Part shown: positions 35,624 to 43,787 of the stretch, in pieces | Layout: each line of letters starts with the position of its first letter | Position numbering within the stretch: the first letter of the stretch is position 1 | Notes under the pieces: generated by a model | Database searches by the model: none | The model's input: the letters and a program-made list of their open reading frames with translations, nothing else | What the model was told of the DNA's origin: nothing | NCBI RefSeq assembly: GCF_019008365.1 | Contig: NZ_JAHHUL010000016.1 | Span: forward strand, 1-64,000 | Reading direction: 5' to 3' | Source: Phosphitispora fastidiosa | GTDB lineage: Bacteria > Bacillota > Thermincolia > Thermincolales > UBA2595 | DNA length: 64,000 bases | Position numbers and translations under genes: made by a program

Positions 35624-36187
35624 ATGAAGACAGTTTTTGTAGCCTGCTCCATGCTGAAAGCAGAGATAGAGAAGGTTATGGAAGAACTTAATTCAGAAAA
35701 CCGGATATTATTTTTTGACGCCGCGCTCCATGTTGACTTTGACAGGCTGGAGAAGGCCCTGGTCAGCAGGCTGGAAGAGGCCGGAAAGGATGAGAAACCG
35801 GCAGTGCTGGTTGGCACCAAATGTCATCCGGAAATACAGGATATCATTGCACGGTATCAAGCCAAAATAGTAAGCGGAATTAACTGTATTGAGCTGCTGC
35901 TGGGTGAAAAGATGAAGGACCTGGATGCTGAAGCCAAGACTTTTTATGTCTCTTATGGGTGGCTGAAGAACTGGAAAAAAATTTTTGTTGAAGAACTGAA
36001 ATGGGATTCTGTTGATGCCAGAATTAATTTTGGGTATTATGACCGGATAGTCTATATAGATACCGGACTTCAAGAAATAAATGATGAAGAGGTCCTGGAA
36101 TTCTATGAATATACCGGGGTTCCTCTGGAAATCTATCCGGTAGACCTGGAAAACATGAAAAAAGAAATTGGCAGACTGATAGGGTGA
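35624..36187 (+). CDS. DUF1638 domain-containing protein
   Basis: A 187-residue soluble protein with the DUF1638 pattern: start VFVACSMLKAEIEKVM, a middle VLVGTKCHPEIQDIIA and SGINCIELLLGEKMKDLD, then YGWLKNWKKIF and TGVPLEIYPVDLENMK. The conserved Cys/His residues (CHP, NC) suggest metal or cofactor binding. Such genes often occur beside corrinoid methyltransferase genes in methanogens and acetogens (from memory); here the methyltransferase genes are 25 kb away. No ribosome site of its own is apparent, as the ATG follows the microORF stop directly. Likely controlled by the Crp/Fnr site at 35450-35463. Confidence 0.78.
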   Translation: MKTVFVACSMLKAEIEKVMEELNSENRILFFDAALHVDFDRLEKALVSRLEEAGKDEKPAVLVGTKCHPEIQDIIARYQAKIVSGINCIELLLGEKMKDLDAEAKTFYVSYGWLKNWKKIFVEELKWDSVDARINFGYYDRIVYIDTGLQEINDEEVLEFYEYTGVPLEIYPVDLENMKKEIGRLIG

Positions 36188-36209
36188 ACTTAATGGATTT
36201 GTGAATACT

Positions 36210-36242
36210 CCCCCAGCTACGCTAGACGCTAAGAGCTGGGGG
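36210..36242. other. Stem-loop resembling IS200/IS605 end hairpins
   Basis: CCCCCAGCT pairs with AGCTGGGGG around a 15-nt loop. The flanks (AGGAAGCCCCCAGCT and GCTGGGGGAGT on the minus strand) look like sub-terminal hairpins of IS200/IS605 elements. No transposase is near, so it may be a relic or simply the terminator of the DUF1638 operon. Confidence 0.5.
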
Positions 36243-36378
36243 CTTCCTGTTTCTACAACCAGGTAATGAAGCTATTATTTGATAATCAAATATTTATATT
36301 CAATTCACTTAGTTTTTATAGGTAATTAGTGTATAATATTAACAAGGGAATTCTTCTCATTAGGACGGAGGCGGTCGG

Positions 36379-36846
36379 ATGAAGAAGGTATATTTAATTT
36401 TTATTTTGATGATACTTATGATAAGTTCCGGCTGTTCAAGAAGTAATAAAGAAGAAGTCAGGCTTTTTATAGAGGATGCCTTTAAAACACGGGCAGATGT
36501 GGTCTTTTTGTATAAGGATAAAGAAGTACTCTCCGGGTATTTCAGCCCTGAGGCCATGGAACAGAATAGGGCTTACCTTGACTGGTCACCTAATGGTCGG
36601 TGGAACAATGTGAAAGACATGAAATATTCGACAACTCTCCGAATTAGCAGCCTAAAAATTGACGGCAAAAGGGCAACAGCAGAAGTATTCGAAACTGTTG
36701 TGGTTACGTGGGATTTTGTAGATCCGGCAAAGGTTGCCGGGACAGAGTTTACTAAAGAAGACGCCTGGAGTAACAGAAAACACCTGGTTACCGTAGTACT
36801 TAATCCTGAGGGTAACTGGATTATTGAACAAGACATGGTTCCATAG
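36379..36846 (+). CDS. Putative lipoprotein of unknown function
   Basis: A 155-residue exported lipoprotein. The signal peptide ends in the lipobox ISSGC (Cys at about residue 19). The mature part has a mixed alpha/beta look with DWSPNGRWNNVKDMKYSTTLRI and ends NPEGNWIIEQDMVP, similar in layout to small NTF2-like lipoproteins, but no family is recognised. Ribosome site GGACGGAGG ahead of ATG 36379; a TATAAT box near 36330 may serve as promoter. The stop is 8 nt before hemZ. Confidence 0.75.
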   Translation: MKKVYLIFILMILMISSGCSRSNKEEVRLFIEDAFKTRADVVFLYKDKEVLSGYFSPEAMEQNRAYLDWSPNGRWNNVKDMKYSTTLRISSLKIDGKRATAEVFETVVVTWDFVDPAKVAGTEFTKEDAWSNRKHLVTVVLNPEGNWIIEQDMVP

Positions 36847-36854
36847 GGTGAAAC

Positions 36855-38342
36855 ATGATAATTGAACTGTTATCTAACCAAAAAGAACTGGCTGTTACCT
36901 GTCAGGATGTGGTCCGCTTATTTTTCCCTGATGCAGAAATAAGCCTGGAGCATACAGAGGAATGTGAACTTTCCCTGAAGGCCGCCTCATATGTAGACGG
37001 GTCAGTTATCAGAGGAACTGCCCAATTAAAAGAAGGCGGAAAATTTGCTGCCGAACAGGTATCTGGGGACTTGGAATCACTCCCTTTCCCGGATGATTTG
37101 CGGAACCACCTGAAGAGGCTGGTTAAGCTGGCCCTTTTCAGGCTGCTGACGAAACACACCGGACAACCCGCCGGCCCATGGGGAATCCTTACGGGAATCA
37201 GGCCAACCAAGATTGTTCACCGGCTTCTTGATGCAGGATGGCTGCCTGACAGCATAGAGCAGTACCTGACTGCGGCATATGAGATGTCGGCAGAAAAGGC
37301 TGTTCTGCTCACAGACACAGCCTTACGCCAGAGAGTTTACCTGCTGAAAGGAAAAGAGGCCCGGGAATTAATCAGTGTATATATTGGGATACCGTTCTGT
37401 CCGACCAGGTGTGCGTACTGTTCCTTCCCCTCATATTCAGTGGAGAACAGCGCCAGCCTGGTTGAACCGTTTGTGGAAGCCCTGGCAGGGGAAATCAGGG
37501 CGATTGGCAGGGCTGCCGGGGAAATGGGGCGCAAGGTGCAGACTGTCTATGTGGGCGGCGGGACTCCCACTGTCCTGGACAGTGAAAAAATGTGCCGTCT
37601 GCTTGAGGTTATCAATGATTCACTAGTATCAGAGGCAACTGTTGAAATAACCTTGGAGGCGGGACGGCCTGACACTGTGACTATGGAAAAACTCAGGGCA
37701 GCCAGGGAACAGGGTGTTACCAGAGTGAGTATTAACCCCCAGACCATGAACCCGGTGACCCTGGAGGTTATCGGACGCCGGCATTCACCGCATCAGGTGG
37801 CTGATGCCTTTGCCATAGCCAGGCAGGCAGGCTTTAAAACAATAAATATGGATGTTATTGCCGGCCTGCCCGGAGAAACAGCCGCCGATGTGCAGCAAAC
37901 CCTGGCTGCAATTGCAGTATTTGAACCGGAAAACCTTACGGTACATACAATGGCAGTGAAACGTGCTTCACGTATAAATGAAGCAAAAGATAATTTTGAG
38001 ATTTCTCCGCCGCGGGAGGTAGATAAAATGCTCCGTCTTGCTCATGAGGCTGCCGGGAAAATGGGTATGAGGCCATACTACCTCTACCGGCAGAAAAACA
38101 TGGTCAGTCCCTTGGAGAATATCGGATATGCCCGCTGCGGCCATGACTGTATTTATAATGTGCAGATGATCGAGGAACGCCAGACAGTGATCGGGCTGGG
38201 GGGCGGGGCCGGGTCAAAATTTGTCGAACCGGGGACCTGGTATCTGACCAGTCACTATAATCCTAAAGACCCGGAGACATATATCAGGCGAATTGATGAA
38301 ATAATCGCTCTGAAGGTTGACAAGCTCAGGAGTTTTGACTAA
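36855..38342 (+). CDS. hemZ: Coproporphyrinogen dehydrogenase HemZ-type radical SAM protein
   Basis: A 495-residue radical SAM enzyme related to anaerobic coproporphyrinogen III oxidase. The N-terminal 170 residues are the HemZ-specific extension (GPWGILTGIRPTKIVHRLLD); the radical SAM core begins YIGIPFCPTRCAYCSFPSY with the CxxxCxxC cluster site, followed by VYVGGGTPTVL and INPQTMN. The tail has MRPYYLYRQKNM and GLGGGAGSKF. HemZ-family proteins in Firmicutes follow the MBL gene and precede hisS; here a 6-kb accessory block intervenes on the left side. Whether it acts in heme synthesis or another radical SAM role is not proven. Confidence 0.9.
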   Translation: MIIELLSNQKELAVTCQDVVRLFFPDAEISLEHTEECELSLKAASYVDGSVIRGTAQLKEGGKFAAEQVSGDLESLPFPDDLRNHLKRLVKLALFRLLTKHTGQPAGPWGILTGIRPTKIVHRLLDAGWLPDSIEQYLTAAYEMSAEKAVLLTDTALRQRVYLLKGKEARELISVYIGIPFCPTRCAYCSFPSYSVENSASLVEPFVEALAGEIRAIGRAAGEMGRKVQTVYVGGGTPTVLDSEKMCRLLEVINDSLVSEATVEITLEAGRPDTVTMEKLRAAREQGVTRVSINPQTMNPVTLEVIGRRHSPHQVADAFAIARQAGFKTINMDVIAGLPGETAADVQQTLAAIAVFEPENLTVHTMAVKRASRINEAKDNFEISPPREVDKMLRLAHEAAGKMGMRPYYLYRQKNMVSPLENIGYARCGHDCIYNVQMIEERQTVIGLGGGAGSKFVEPGTWYLTSHYNPKDPETYIRRIDEIIALKVDKLRSFD

Positions 38343-38370
38343 AATAGACTAGTAATTATGAAAAAAGGCT

Positions 38371-38629
38371 TTGATCGGGAAAAGTAACCGCAATCCTGCT
38401 TTACAGGGAGGGGGCGTCGTGACTGGAAGCGCCTCCAGGGATGGAACGGTGAAGGACACCCGGGAGCCGGAAAACTGAAGCTGACGAAGTGAGTAGGTTT
38501 TCCCGGATGGCGCCGTTATGCCGGATTTGAAGCGGGACAGCTTTGGCGCTGTCCAAACAGGGTGGTACCGCGGGAATATCCTCTCGTCCCTGATGATGAA
38601 TTTTCATTGTCATGGATGAGAGGTTTTTG
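38371..38629 (+). promoter_or_regulatory. T-box leader of hisS-aspS (specifier GACAC)
   Basis: A T-box riboswitch that senses uncharged tRNA. The hallmark AGGGTGGTACCGCGG is at 38559-38573. The terminator pairs CCTCTCGTCC with GGATGAGAGG before TTTTT (38580-38629). The specifier region reads GGACACC: CAC (His) is 38457-38459 and overlaps GAC (Asp) at 38455-38457. Since hisS and aspS both lie downstream, the leader may respond to tRNA-His and perhaps also tRNA-Asp. Confidence 0.93.
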
Positions 38630-38658
38630 TATTTATCCGGTGAAGGAGGGAATATCCA

Positions 38659-39921
38659 TTGTTAACTTCAAGACCTAAAGGAACAAATGACATTCTACCG
38701 GGAGAGGTCAGTAAATGGCACTACATAGAAACCGTTATCAGGGAAATCTGCCGGGAATACGGTTACACTGAGGTCAGAACCCCGGTCTTTGAGCACACCG
38801 AGTTGTTTTTGCGCGGTGTCGGGGATACAACGGATGTGGTTGAGAAAGAGATGTACACATTTGAGGACAAGGGCAAAAGAAGTATTAGTCTGAGACCGGA
38901 ACAGACAGCCTGTGTGGTCAGGGCTTATGTGGAGAATAAGCTTTATGCCCTGCCCCAGCCTGTTAAGGTTTTTTATGCCGGACCGATGTTTCGTTATGCC
39001 AATGTGCAGGCAGGCAGGTACCGGCAGTTTCATCAGTTTGGCGTAGAGGCGCTGGGCAGTAAGGACCCTGCAGTTGACGCAGAGGTTATCACCATGGCCA
39101 TGGATTTTTACCGGCGATTGGGGCTCAGGGATCTGGAACTGCATATCAATAGTGTTGGCTGTCCCGGCTGCAGGCCGGTACACCGGGAAAAACTGCAGGG
39201 CTATCTGGCCTCCAGGGTCGAAAAACTCTGTAAGCTGTGTCAGTCTCGGTTCGATCGGAATCCGATGCGGATTCTGGACTGTAAAGAAGAGATATGCCGG
39301 GAGCTGAACAGGGAAGCCCCTACAACAACAGACTGCCTGTGCGAAGCATGTGCCGCTCACTTTGAACAGGTGAAAAAACACCTTGATGATGTGGGTGTGC
39401 AATATATTGTTGATAACAGGCTCGTCCGGGGTCTGGATTACTATACCAATACTGCTTTTGAGATAATGGCCAGTGATATCGGGGCCCAAAGCTCTATCGG
39501 CGGGGGCGGCAGATATGACAGCCTGATTGCCCAGGTTGGCGGTCCGGAAACTCCCGGTATCGGGTATGCCCTGGGAATAGAGCGAATCATCGCGACAATG
39601 GAAAGGCAGGGTGTGGAATTTCCTGCAGAAGGGCAGTTGGATGTGTTTATTGCTTCCCTTGGTGAAAAAGCAAGGCAGGAAGCTTTTAAGCTGGTACATA
39701 AGCTGCGGCGGGCCGGGCTTGCTGCTGAGATTGACCTGATGGGAAGGAGCCTGAAGGCACAGATGAAATTTGCCAACAGGTTTGAAACCGCCTATACCGT
39801 GATTCTGGGTGAGACGGAAATAGAGAAAAAGGCTGCCGTGGTGCGGGATATGACCTCCGGAGAGCAGCAGGAGGTATCCCTGAGCGGGGTAGTGGAATAC
39901 CTGTTAGAGCAGTTGGCTTAA
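38659..39921 (+). CDS. hisS: Histidyl-tRNA synthetase
   Basis: A 420-residue class II synthetase. Motif 2 region FYAGPMFRYANVQAGRYRQFHQFGVEALG, His-specific motif LVRGLDYYTNTAFE, and motif 3 GIGYALGIERI are present, followed by the anticodon-binding domain. It also has a cysteine-bearing insertion (CPGCRPVHREKL, CKLCQSRFDRNPMRILDCK, DCLCEACAAHF) as in many Firmicutes HisRS. Start TTG 38659, behind GGAGGG. Controlled by the T-box upstream and cotranscribed with aspS. Confidence 0.96.
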   Translation: MLTSRPKGTNDILPGEVSKWHYIETVIREICREYGYTEVRTPVFEHTELFLRGVGDTTDVVEKEMYTFEDKGKRSISLRPEQTACVVRAYVENKLYALPQPVKVFYAGPMFRYANVQAGRYRQFHQFGVEALGSKDPAVDAEVITMAMDFYRRLGLRDLELHINSVGCPGCRPVHREKLQGYLASRVEKLCKLCQSRFDRNPMRILDCKEEICRELNREAPTTTDCLCEACAAHFEQVKKHLDDVGVQYIVDNRLVRGLDYYTNTAFEIMASDIGAQSSIGGGGRYDSLIAQVGGPETPGIGYALGIERIIATMERQGVEFPAEGQLDVFIASLGEKARQEAFKLVHKLRRAGLAAEIDLMGRSLKAQMKFANRFETAYTVILGETEIEKKAAVVRDMTSGEQQEVSLSGVVEYLLEQLA

Positions 39922-39983
39922 CAGAGTTTTGGCGGTTAGCTGTCTAAAAATAAGATGACCAGGGAGAGGAGAAAGGCATAAAG

Positions 39984-41777
39984 ATGATGGAGTCACTGCA
40001 GGGAATTAAGAGGACACATATGGCAACCGAGGTTTCAGTTACAAATGTTGGGGACAGGGTAACCCTGATGGGATGGGTAGATGCCAGAAGGGACCACGGC
40101 GGCTTGATATTTGTGGATTTGCGGGACCGGTCCGGGATTATTCAGCTGGTTTTCAGCCCGGAGGTTGATCAGGACTCGTTTCTGAAGGCTGAAAAAATTC
40201 GCGGGGAGTATGTCCTGGCAGCAATCGGGGAGGTGCGCAGACGGAGTGATGAAGCTGTGAACCCCAAGCTGGAAACCGGTCAGATTGAGGTCTATATAAC
40301 GGAACTAAGGGTCCTTAATGCTGCCAAGACCCCGCCCTTTTATATTGAAGAAGGTATTGATGTTGATGAGAATCTGAGGCTGCGGTACCGGTATCTGGAC
40401 CTGCGCCGGCCTGATATGCAGCGGAACCTGATTCTGAGGCACAAGGTGGCTAAGGCTGCCAGGGATTTTCTGGATAAAAAAGGTTTTCTGGAGATTGAGA
40501 CACCGATGCTGACCAAGAGCTCTCCCGAAGGGGCCAGGGATTATTTGGTTCCCAGCCGGGTTAACCCGGGGAGATTTTATGCCCTGCCCCAGTCACCCCA
40601 GATATTTAAACAGCTTCTGATGGTTTCCGGGGTCGATAAATATTTTCAGATTGTGCGCTGTTTCCGTGATGAGGATTTACGGGCCGACAGGCAGCCGGAA
40701 TTTACCCAGATTGACATGGAAATGTCTTTTGTGGATGTGGAAGATGTGCTCACCTTGATGGAGGAAATGATAGCACACACATTCAGCGAAGCGGCTGGAA
40801 TTGAAATCGAGAAACCGTTCCCCAGACTTACATACAGGGAGGCTATGGACAGATATGGTTCAGACAAGCCGGACCTGCGGTTTGAGTTGGAACTGCAAGA
40901 CTTTACCGGCCTCGCAGCAGCGTCTGATTTCAAGGTGTTTGCCGCTGTGGCTGCTGCCGGGGGGCAGGTCAGGGGAATCAATGCCAAGGGCTGTGCCGAT
41001 TTCACCAGAAAAGAGATTGACGACCTGACCAAGTTTGTCAGCATATACGGGGCCAAGGGCCTGGCATATATAGTGGTAACTGAAGAGGGGCTGAAGTCGC
41101 CCATTCTAAAGTTCTTTAAAGAAGAAGAAATAAATGCTATGCTGGATAAGTTCGGGGCCGAGCCCGGGGATTTGCTGTTCTTTGTGGCAGACAAGCCTTC
41201 AGTTGTGGCTGCGGCATTGGGCGCCTTACGTGAAGAATTGGCCAGGAAGAAAAATCTGATTGATCCCGGTGTGTTTAAATTTGCCTGGGTGGTAGAGTTC
41301 CCTCTGGTTGAATATGATGAGGAGGAGCGCCGCTATGTTGCGATTCACCACCCGTTCACCTCACCCTTCGAGGAAGATTATGGGCTTATGGAAACTGACC
41401 CCGGCAGTGTCAGGGCACGCGCCTATGACATGGTGCTTAACGGGGTGGAACTTGGTGGCGGGAGTATCAGAATTCACAGGCGTGATATCCAGGAAAAAAT
41501 GTTCTCACTGCTCGGTCTGTCCGAAGAGGAGGCCAAAGATAAATTCGGTTACCTTCTGGAGGCCTTTGAATATGGAACTCCGCCCCATGGCGGGATCGCC
41601 TTTGGGCTCGACAGGATGATAATGTTAATGGCAGGTAAGAATACTATCAGGGATGTTATTCCATTCCCTAAAACACAGAGCGCCACCGACCTAATGACCC
41701 AGGCGCCCTCGGAAGTGGCCCCAAAGCAGCTTCAGGAGCTTCACATGAGGCTCAATGTGGCCAAGGCAAAGAAATAA
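39984..41777 (+). CDS. aspS: Aspartyl-tRNA synthetase (bacterial type, GAD domain)
   Basis: A 597-residue class II synthetase. Order: N-terminal OB anticodon domain ([26 protein letters not shown]), catalytic core with [14 protein letters not shown] and [20 protein letters not shown], an inserted GAD domain (about 280-420), then [21 protein letters not shown] and [10 protein letters not shown]. Start ATG 39984 after GGAGAAAGG, 62 nt after hisS. If no separate Asn-tRNA synthetase exists it may be non-discriminating; the window does not tell. The order aspS-6S RNA-tcdA-rarA matches Bacillus aspS-bsrA-yrvM-yrvN. Confidence 0.96.
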   Translation: MMESLQGIKRTHMATEVSVTNVGDRVTLMGWVDARRDHGGLIFVDLRDRSGIIQLVFSPEVDQDSFLKAEKIRGEYVLAAIGEVRRRSDEAVNPKLETGQIEVYITELRVLNAAKTPPFYIEEGIDVDENLRLRYRYLDLRRPDMQRNLILRHKVAKAARDFLDKKGFLEIETPMLTKSSPEGARDYLVPSRVNPGRFYALPQSPQIFKQLLMVSGVDKYFQIVRCFRDEDLRADRQPEFTQIDMEMSFVDVEDVLTLMEEMIAHTFSEAAGIEIEKPFPRLTYREAMDRYGSDKPDLRFELELQDFTGLAAASDFKVFAAVAAAGGQVRGINAKGCADFTRKEIDDLTKFVSIYGAKGLAYIVVTEEGLKSPILKFFKEEEINAMLDKFGAEPGDLLFFVADKPSVVAAALGALREELARKKNLIDPGVFKFAWVVEFPLVEYDEEERRYVAIHHPFTSPFEEDYGLMETDPGSVRARAYDMVLNGVELGGGSIRIHRRDIQEKMFSLLGLSEEEAKDKFGYLLEAFEYGTPPHGGIAFGLDRMIMLMAGKNTIRDVIPFPKTQSATDLMTQAPSEVAPKQLQELHMRLNVAKAKK

Positions 41778-41887
41778 GTTTCGCCGGCATAGACCAACGT
41801 GTCTTACTGTGTCAAGGCCGGTAATCCGTTTACTTACTCTGAAAACAATGCATAAATGGGTTTGCTTCAAACAATACTATTACTAGC

Positions 41888-41941
41888 GTGATAATACTAC
41901 AGTTATTGTCACTTGAAGCCTTTAGGCCTATATGATATATT
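41888..41941 (+). promoter_or_regulatory. Promoter of the 6S RNA with adjoining dyad
   Basis: TTGAAG (41913-41918), 17 bp, TATATT (41936-41941); start near 41949. A 25-bp imperfect dyad, GTGATAATACTACAGTTATT then GTCAC, occupies 41888-41912 and ends exactly at the -35 box, so it may be an operator. The rest of the aspS-downstream gap (41778-41887) shows nothing else. Confidence 0.6.
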
Positions 41942-41948
41942 AAGATTA

Positions 41949-42150
41949 ATAAAGCAAATGAAAACACCCTGCGATGCGCGTGAGCAACCGATTAGTATTG
42001 AGCCAACATCAATACTAAGGGAGTTTTGGCTCCGGCTGTGGCTTGTATGCCTCCATGTTGAGGAAACATAAAGCAGTTGGGCAGACACCCACCTGTTGTG
42101 TACAGGTTCAACGTACAACGGTCTCACGGCATAGGTGGGGTATTTTTTTG
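41949..42150 (+). ncRNA. ssrS: 6S RNA (probable)
   Basis: About 200 nt between aspS and tcdA with no reading frame. The ends pair: CACC (41965-41968) with GGTG (42134-42137), ATGC with GCAT, and CGTGAG with CTCACG, giving a long rod. An inner perfect hairpin TTAGTATTG/CAATACTAA and a large open middle fit the 6S plan. A run of seven T ends it. Bacillus 6S-1 (bsrA) lies in the same aspS-yrvM gap, and yrvM is the tcdA gene that follows here. 6S binds RNA polymerase holoenzyme as a promoter mimic. Confidence 0.7.
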
Positions 42151-42223
42151 TCTTTTTGGCTCAATATATGGTAATATTATTTATGGGCAAGATATGGATC
42201 AAGAGGATGGGAAGGGAAAGGTC

Positions 42224-42955
42224 ATGTCACGTAGATTTTCTCGTACTGAAATGCTGATAGGCCGGGACGGCCTGGATAAATTAAAGAACAGCCGGGTTAC
42301 GGTTTTCGGTGTCGGCGGAGTTGGGTCTTTTGCTGTGGAGGCTCTGGCGCGGGCAGGTATAGGCAGTCTGGTAATGGTGGACTTTGATAATATCTGTGAG
42401 ACCAATATCAATCGGCAGATACATGCACTGACTTCTACGGTGGGTCAACCTAAGGTCCAGGCAATGAAAGCAAGGGTTCTCGAAATTAATCCTGACATCA
42501 GGGTTGAGGCAATCCAGGAATTTTATACTCCCGAAAATGGCTCTCGGCTGGTGGACAGTGAAACTGATTACATAATTGATGCTATTGATAATGTGACCGG
42601 TAAAATAGATTTAATTAAGAATTCAGTGAGCAAAGGAATTCCAATTGTATCAGCCATGGGGGCAGGTAATAAAATAGACCCCGCGGGCTTTGAAGCTGCC
42701 GACATTTCTGAGACTTCGGTCTGTCCCCTGGCGCGTGTGGTCAGGCGGGAATTGAGGAATGCCGGTATTTTAAAGGGGGTTAAGGTGGTTTATTCCAAAG
42801 AACAGCCCATGAGACATGCCAAATCATCAGACATGGAGCCTGATGAAAAAAATGACAGGGCAAAGCAGGTCCCGGGAAGTATTTCGTTTGTACCTCCGGT
42901 ATTGGGCATGATACTTGCCGGAATCGTTGTCAGAGACATCTTGGGGAGAACCTAA
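42224..42955 (+). CDS. tcdA: tRNA threonylcarbamoyladenosine dehydratase
   Basis: A 243-residue E1-like enzyme that cyclises t6A to ct6A in tRNA (CsdL/TcdA/YrvM). ATP-binding motif FGVGGVGSFAVEALARAG, VDFDNICETNINRQ, DYIIDAIDNVTGKIDLI and the family segment SAMGAGNKIDPAGFEAADISETSVCPLARVVR are intact. ATG 42224 follows GGGAAAGG; longer frames back to 42077 run into the 6S RNA gene. Gene order with aspS is conserved in Bacillus. Confidence 0.94.
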   Translation: MSRRFSRTEMLIGRDGLDKLKNSRVTVFGVGGVGSFAVEALARAGIGSLVMVDFDNICETNINRQIHALTSTVGQPKVQAMKARVLEINPDIRVEAIQEFYTPENGSRLVDSETDYIIDAIDNVTGKIDLIKNSVSKGIPIVSAMGAGNKIDPAGFEAADISETSVCPLARVVRRELRNAGILKGVKVVYSKEQPMRHAKSSDMEPDEKNDRAKQVPGSISFVPPVLGMILAGIVVRDILGRT

Positions 42956-42971
42956 AAGGCAGAGTTATAAA

Positions 42972-43000
42972 TTGACATTATATTTTACCGGTATTATAAT
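42972..43000 (+). promoter_or_regulatory. Consensus promoter of csoR-trx
   Basis: TTGACA (42972-42977), exactly 17 bp, TATAAT (42995-43000). Start expected near 43007, directly ahead of the operator-like dyad at 43013-43027. Confidence 0.85.
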
Positions 43001-43012
43001 AAAATTACCTAA

Positions 43013-43027
43013 TACCCTGGTAGGGTA
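43013..43027. promoter_or_regulatory. Candidate CsoR-type operator
   Basis: TACCCTGGTAGGGTA, a dyad with TACCC and GGGTA arms around TGGTA. C-run/G-run dyads of this type are bound by CsoR/RcnR-family repressors. It covers about +7 to +21 of the transcript, so binding would block the promoter and give autoregulation. Confidence 0.6.
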
Positions 43028-43047
43028 AGTTGTGGAGGGTGAAGTAA

Positions 43048-43329
43048 TTGCACGAGGTAGAGGATATTAAAGACAATCTTGATAAGAGACTAAAAAGGAT
43101 TGAAGGCCAGGTTAAGGGTATCAGGAGGATGATTGATGAAGGCAAGAACTGTCAGGAAATCCTGACCCAGGTTTCGGCAGCGCGTTCCGCCCTCAAAATG
43201 GTGGGGAATTTAGTACTCAACCATTATGCTGCCGAATGTCTATGCAATTCTATTTCCGCTGATGATAACAAGACTAAACTTGAGGAATTGCAAAAACTTA
43301 TCCAGACCATTACCAGGTTTGCAGATTAA
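43048..43329 (+). CDS. CsoR/RcnR (DUF156) family metal-sensing repressor
   Basis: A 93-residue all-helical tetrameric repressor. The start KRLKRIEGQVKGIRRMIDEGKNCQEIL is the family signature. Candidate ligands are Cys35, His59, Cys64 and Cys66 (NHYAAECLCNS). The His-to-Cys spacing is H-x4-C instead of the H-x3-C of copper CsoR, so the metal or thiol signal may differ (another metal or persulfide). Start TTG 43048. Followed after 30 nt by a thioredoxin gene, in line with redox or thiol stress control. Confidence 0.85.
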   Translation: MHEVEDIKDNLDKRLKRIEGQVKGIRRMIDEGKNCQEILTQVSAARSALKMVGNLVLNHYAAECLCNSISADDNKTKLEELQKLIQTITRFAD

Positions 43330-43359
43330 TTTTTTTATTACAGAAGGGAGATGGCTTAT

Positions 43360-43689
43360 ATGGCAAGTGATAAGGTACTCGTACTGACTAATAATAATTT
43401 TAAGGGTGAAGTGTTGGAAGCATCAGAACCGGTATTGGTTGACTACTGGGCCCCATGGTGTTCCCCGTGTCGTATGATCGGACCTATTGTTGATGAACTG
43501 GCAGGTGAATATCAGGGGAAAATCAAGGTTGGCAAGGTGAATGTGGACGAAAATCGTGAAATTGCCATTGAGTACGGGGTTATGAGCATTCCGACCCTGA
43601 TTGTCTTCAAAGCTGGGAAGGCTGTTGACCGGGTAGTTGGTTTCAAGTCAAAGAACGATCTCAAAGCGGTGCTGGAAAAACACGTGTAG
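43360..43689 (+). CDS. Thioredoxin with WCSPC active site
   Basis: A 109-residue thioredoxin. The active site is WAPWCSPCRMIGP: Ser replaces the usual Gly of WCGPC. The cis-proline loop (YGVMSIPTLIVFKAG) and the rest of the fold are complete. The start ATG 43360 lies 9 nt after AAGGGAG; the ATG at 43351 is too close. Probably cotranscribed with the CsoR-type repressor gene. A terminator follows at 43721-43752. Confidence 0.9.
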   Translation: MASDKVLVLTNNNFKGEVLEASEPVLVDYWAPWCSPCRMIGPIVDELAGEYQGKIKVGKVNVDENREIAIEYGVMSIPTLIVFKAGKAVDRVVGFKSKNDLKAVLEKHV

Positions 43690-43720
43690 CTGCTGGAAAA
43701 ATATCGTATAATTGGAATGA

Positions 43721-43752
43721 AAGAGTTGGTTGTTGAACCGGCTCTTTTTTTC
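43721..43752 (+). terminator. Intrinsic terminator after the thioredoxin gene
   Basis: AGAGTTGGTT pairs along its length with GAACCGGCTCT (two G-U pairs) around a 3-nt loop, followed by seven T. Confidence 0.88.
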
Positions 43753-43787
43753 AAAAATGATTTAAAAAACAAACTGGAGATGACAGT

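Noticed and set aside
38695-39699. 334-codon minus-strand frame across hisS
   Set aside because: It lies fully antisense to a clear hisS gene and has no recognisable domain or ribosome site.
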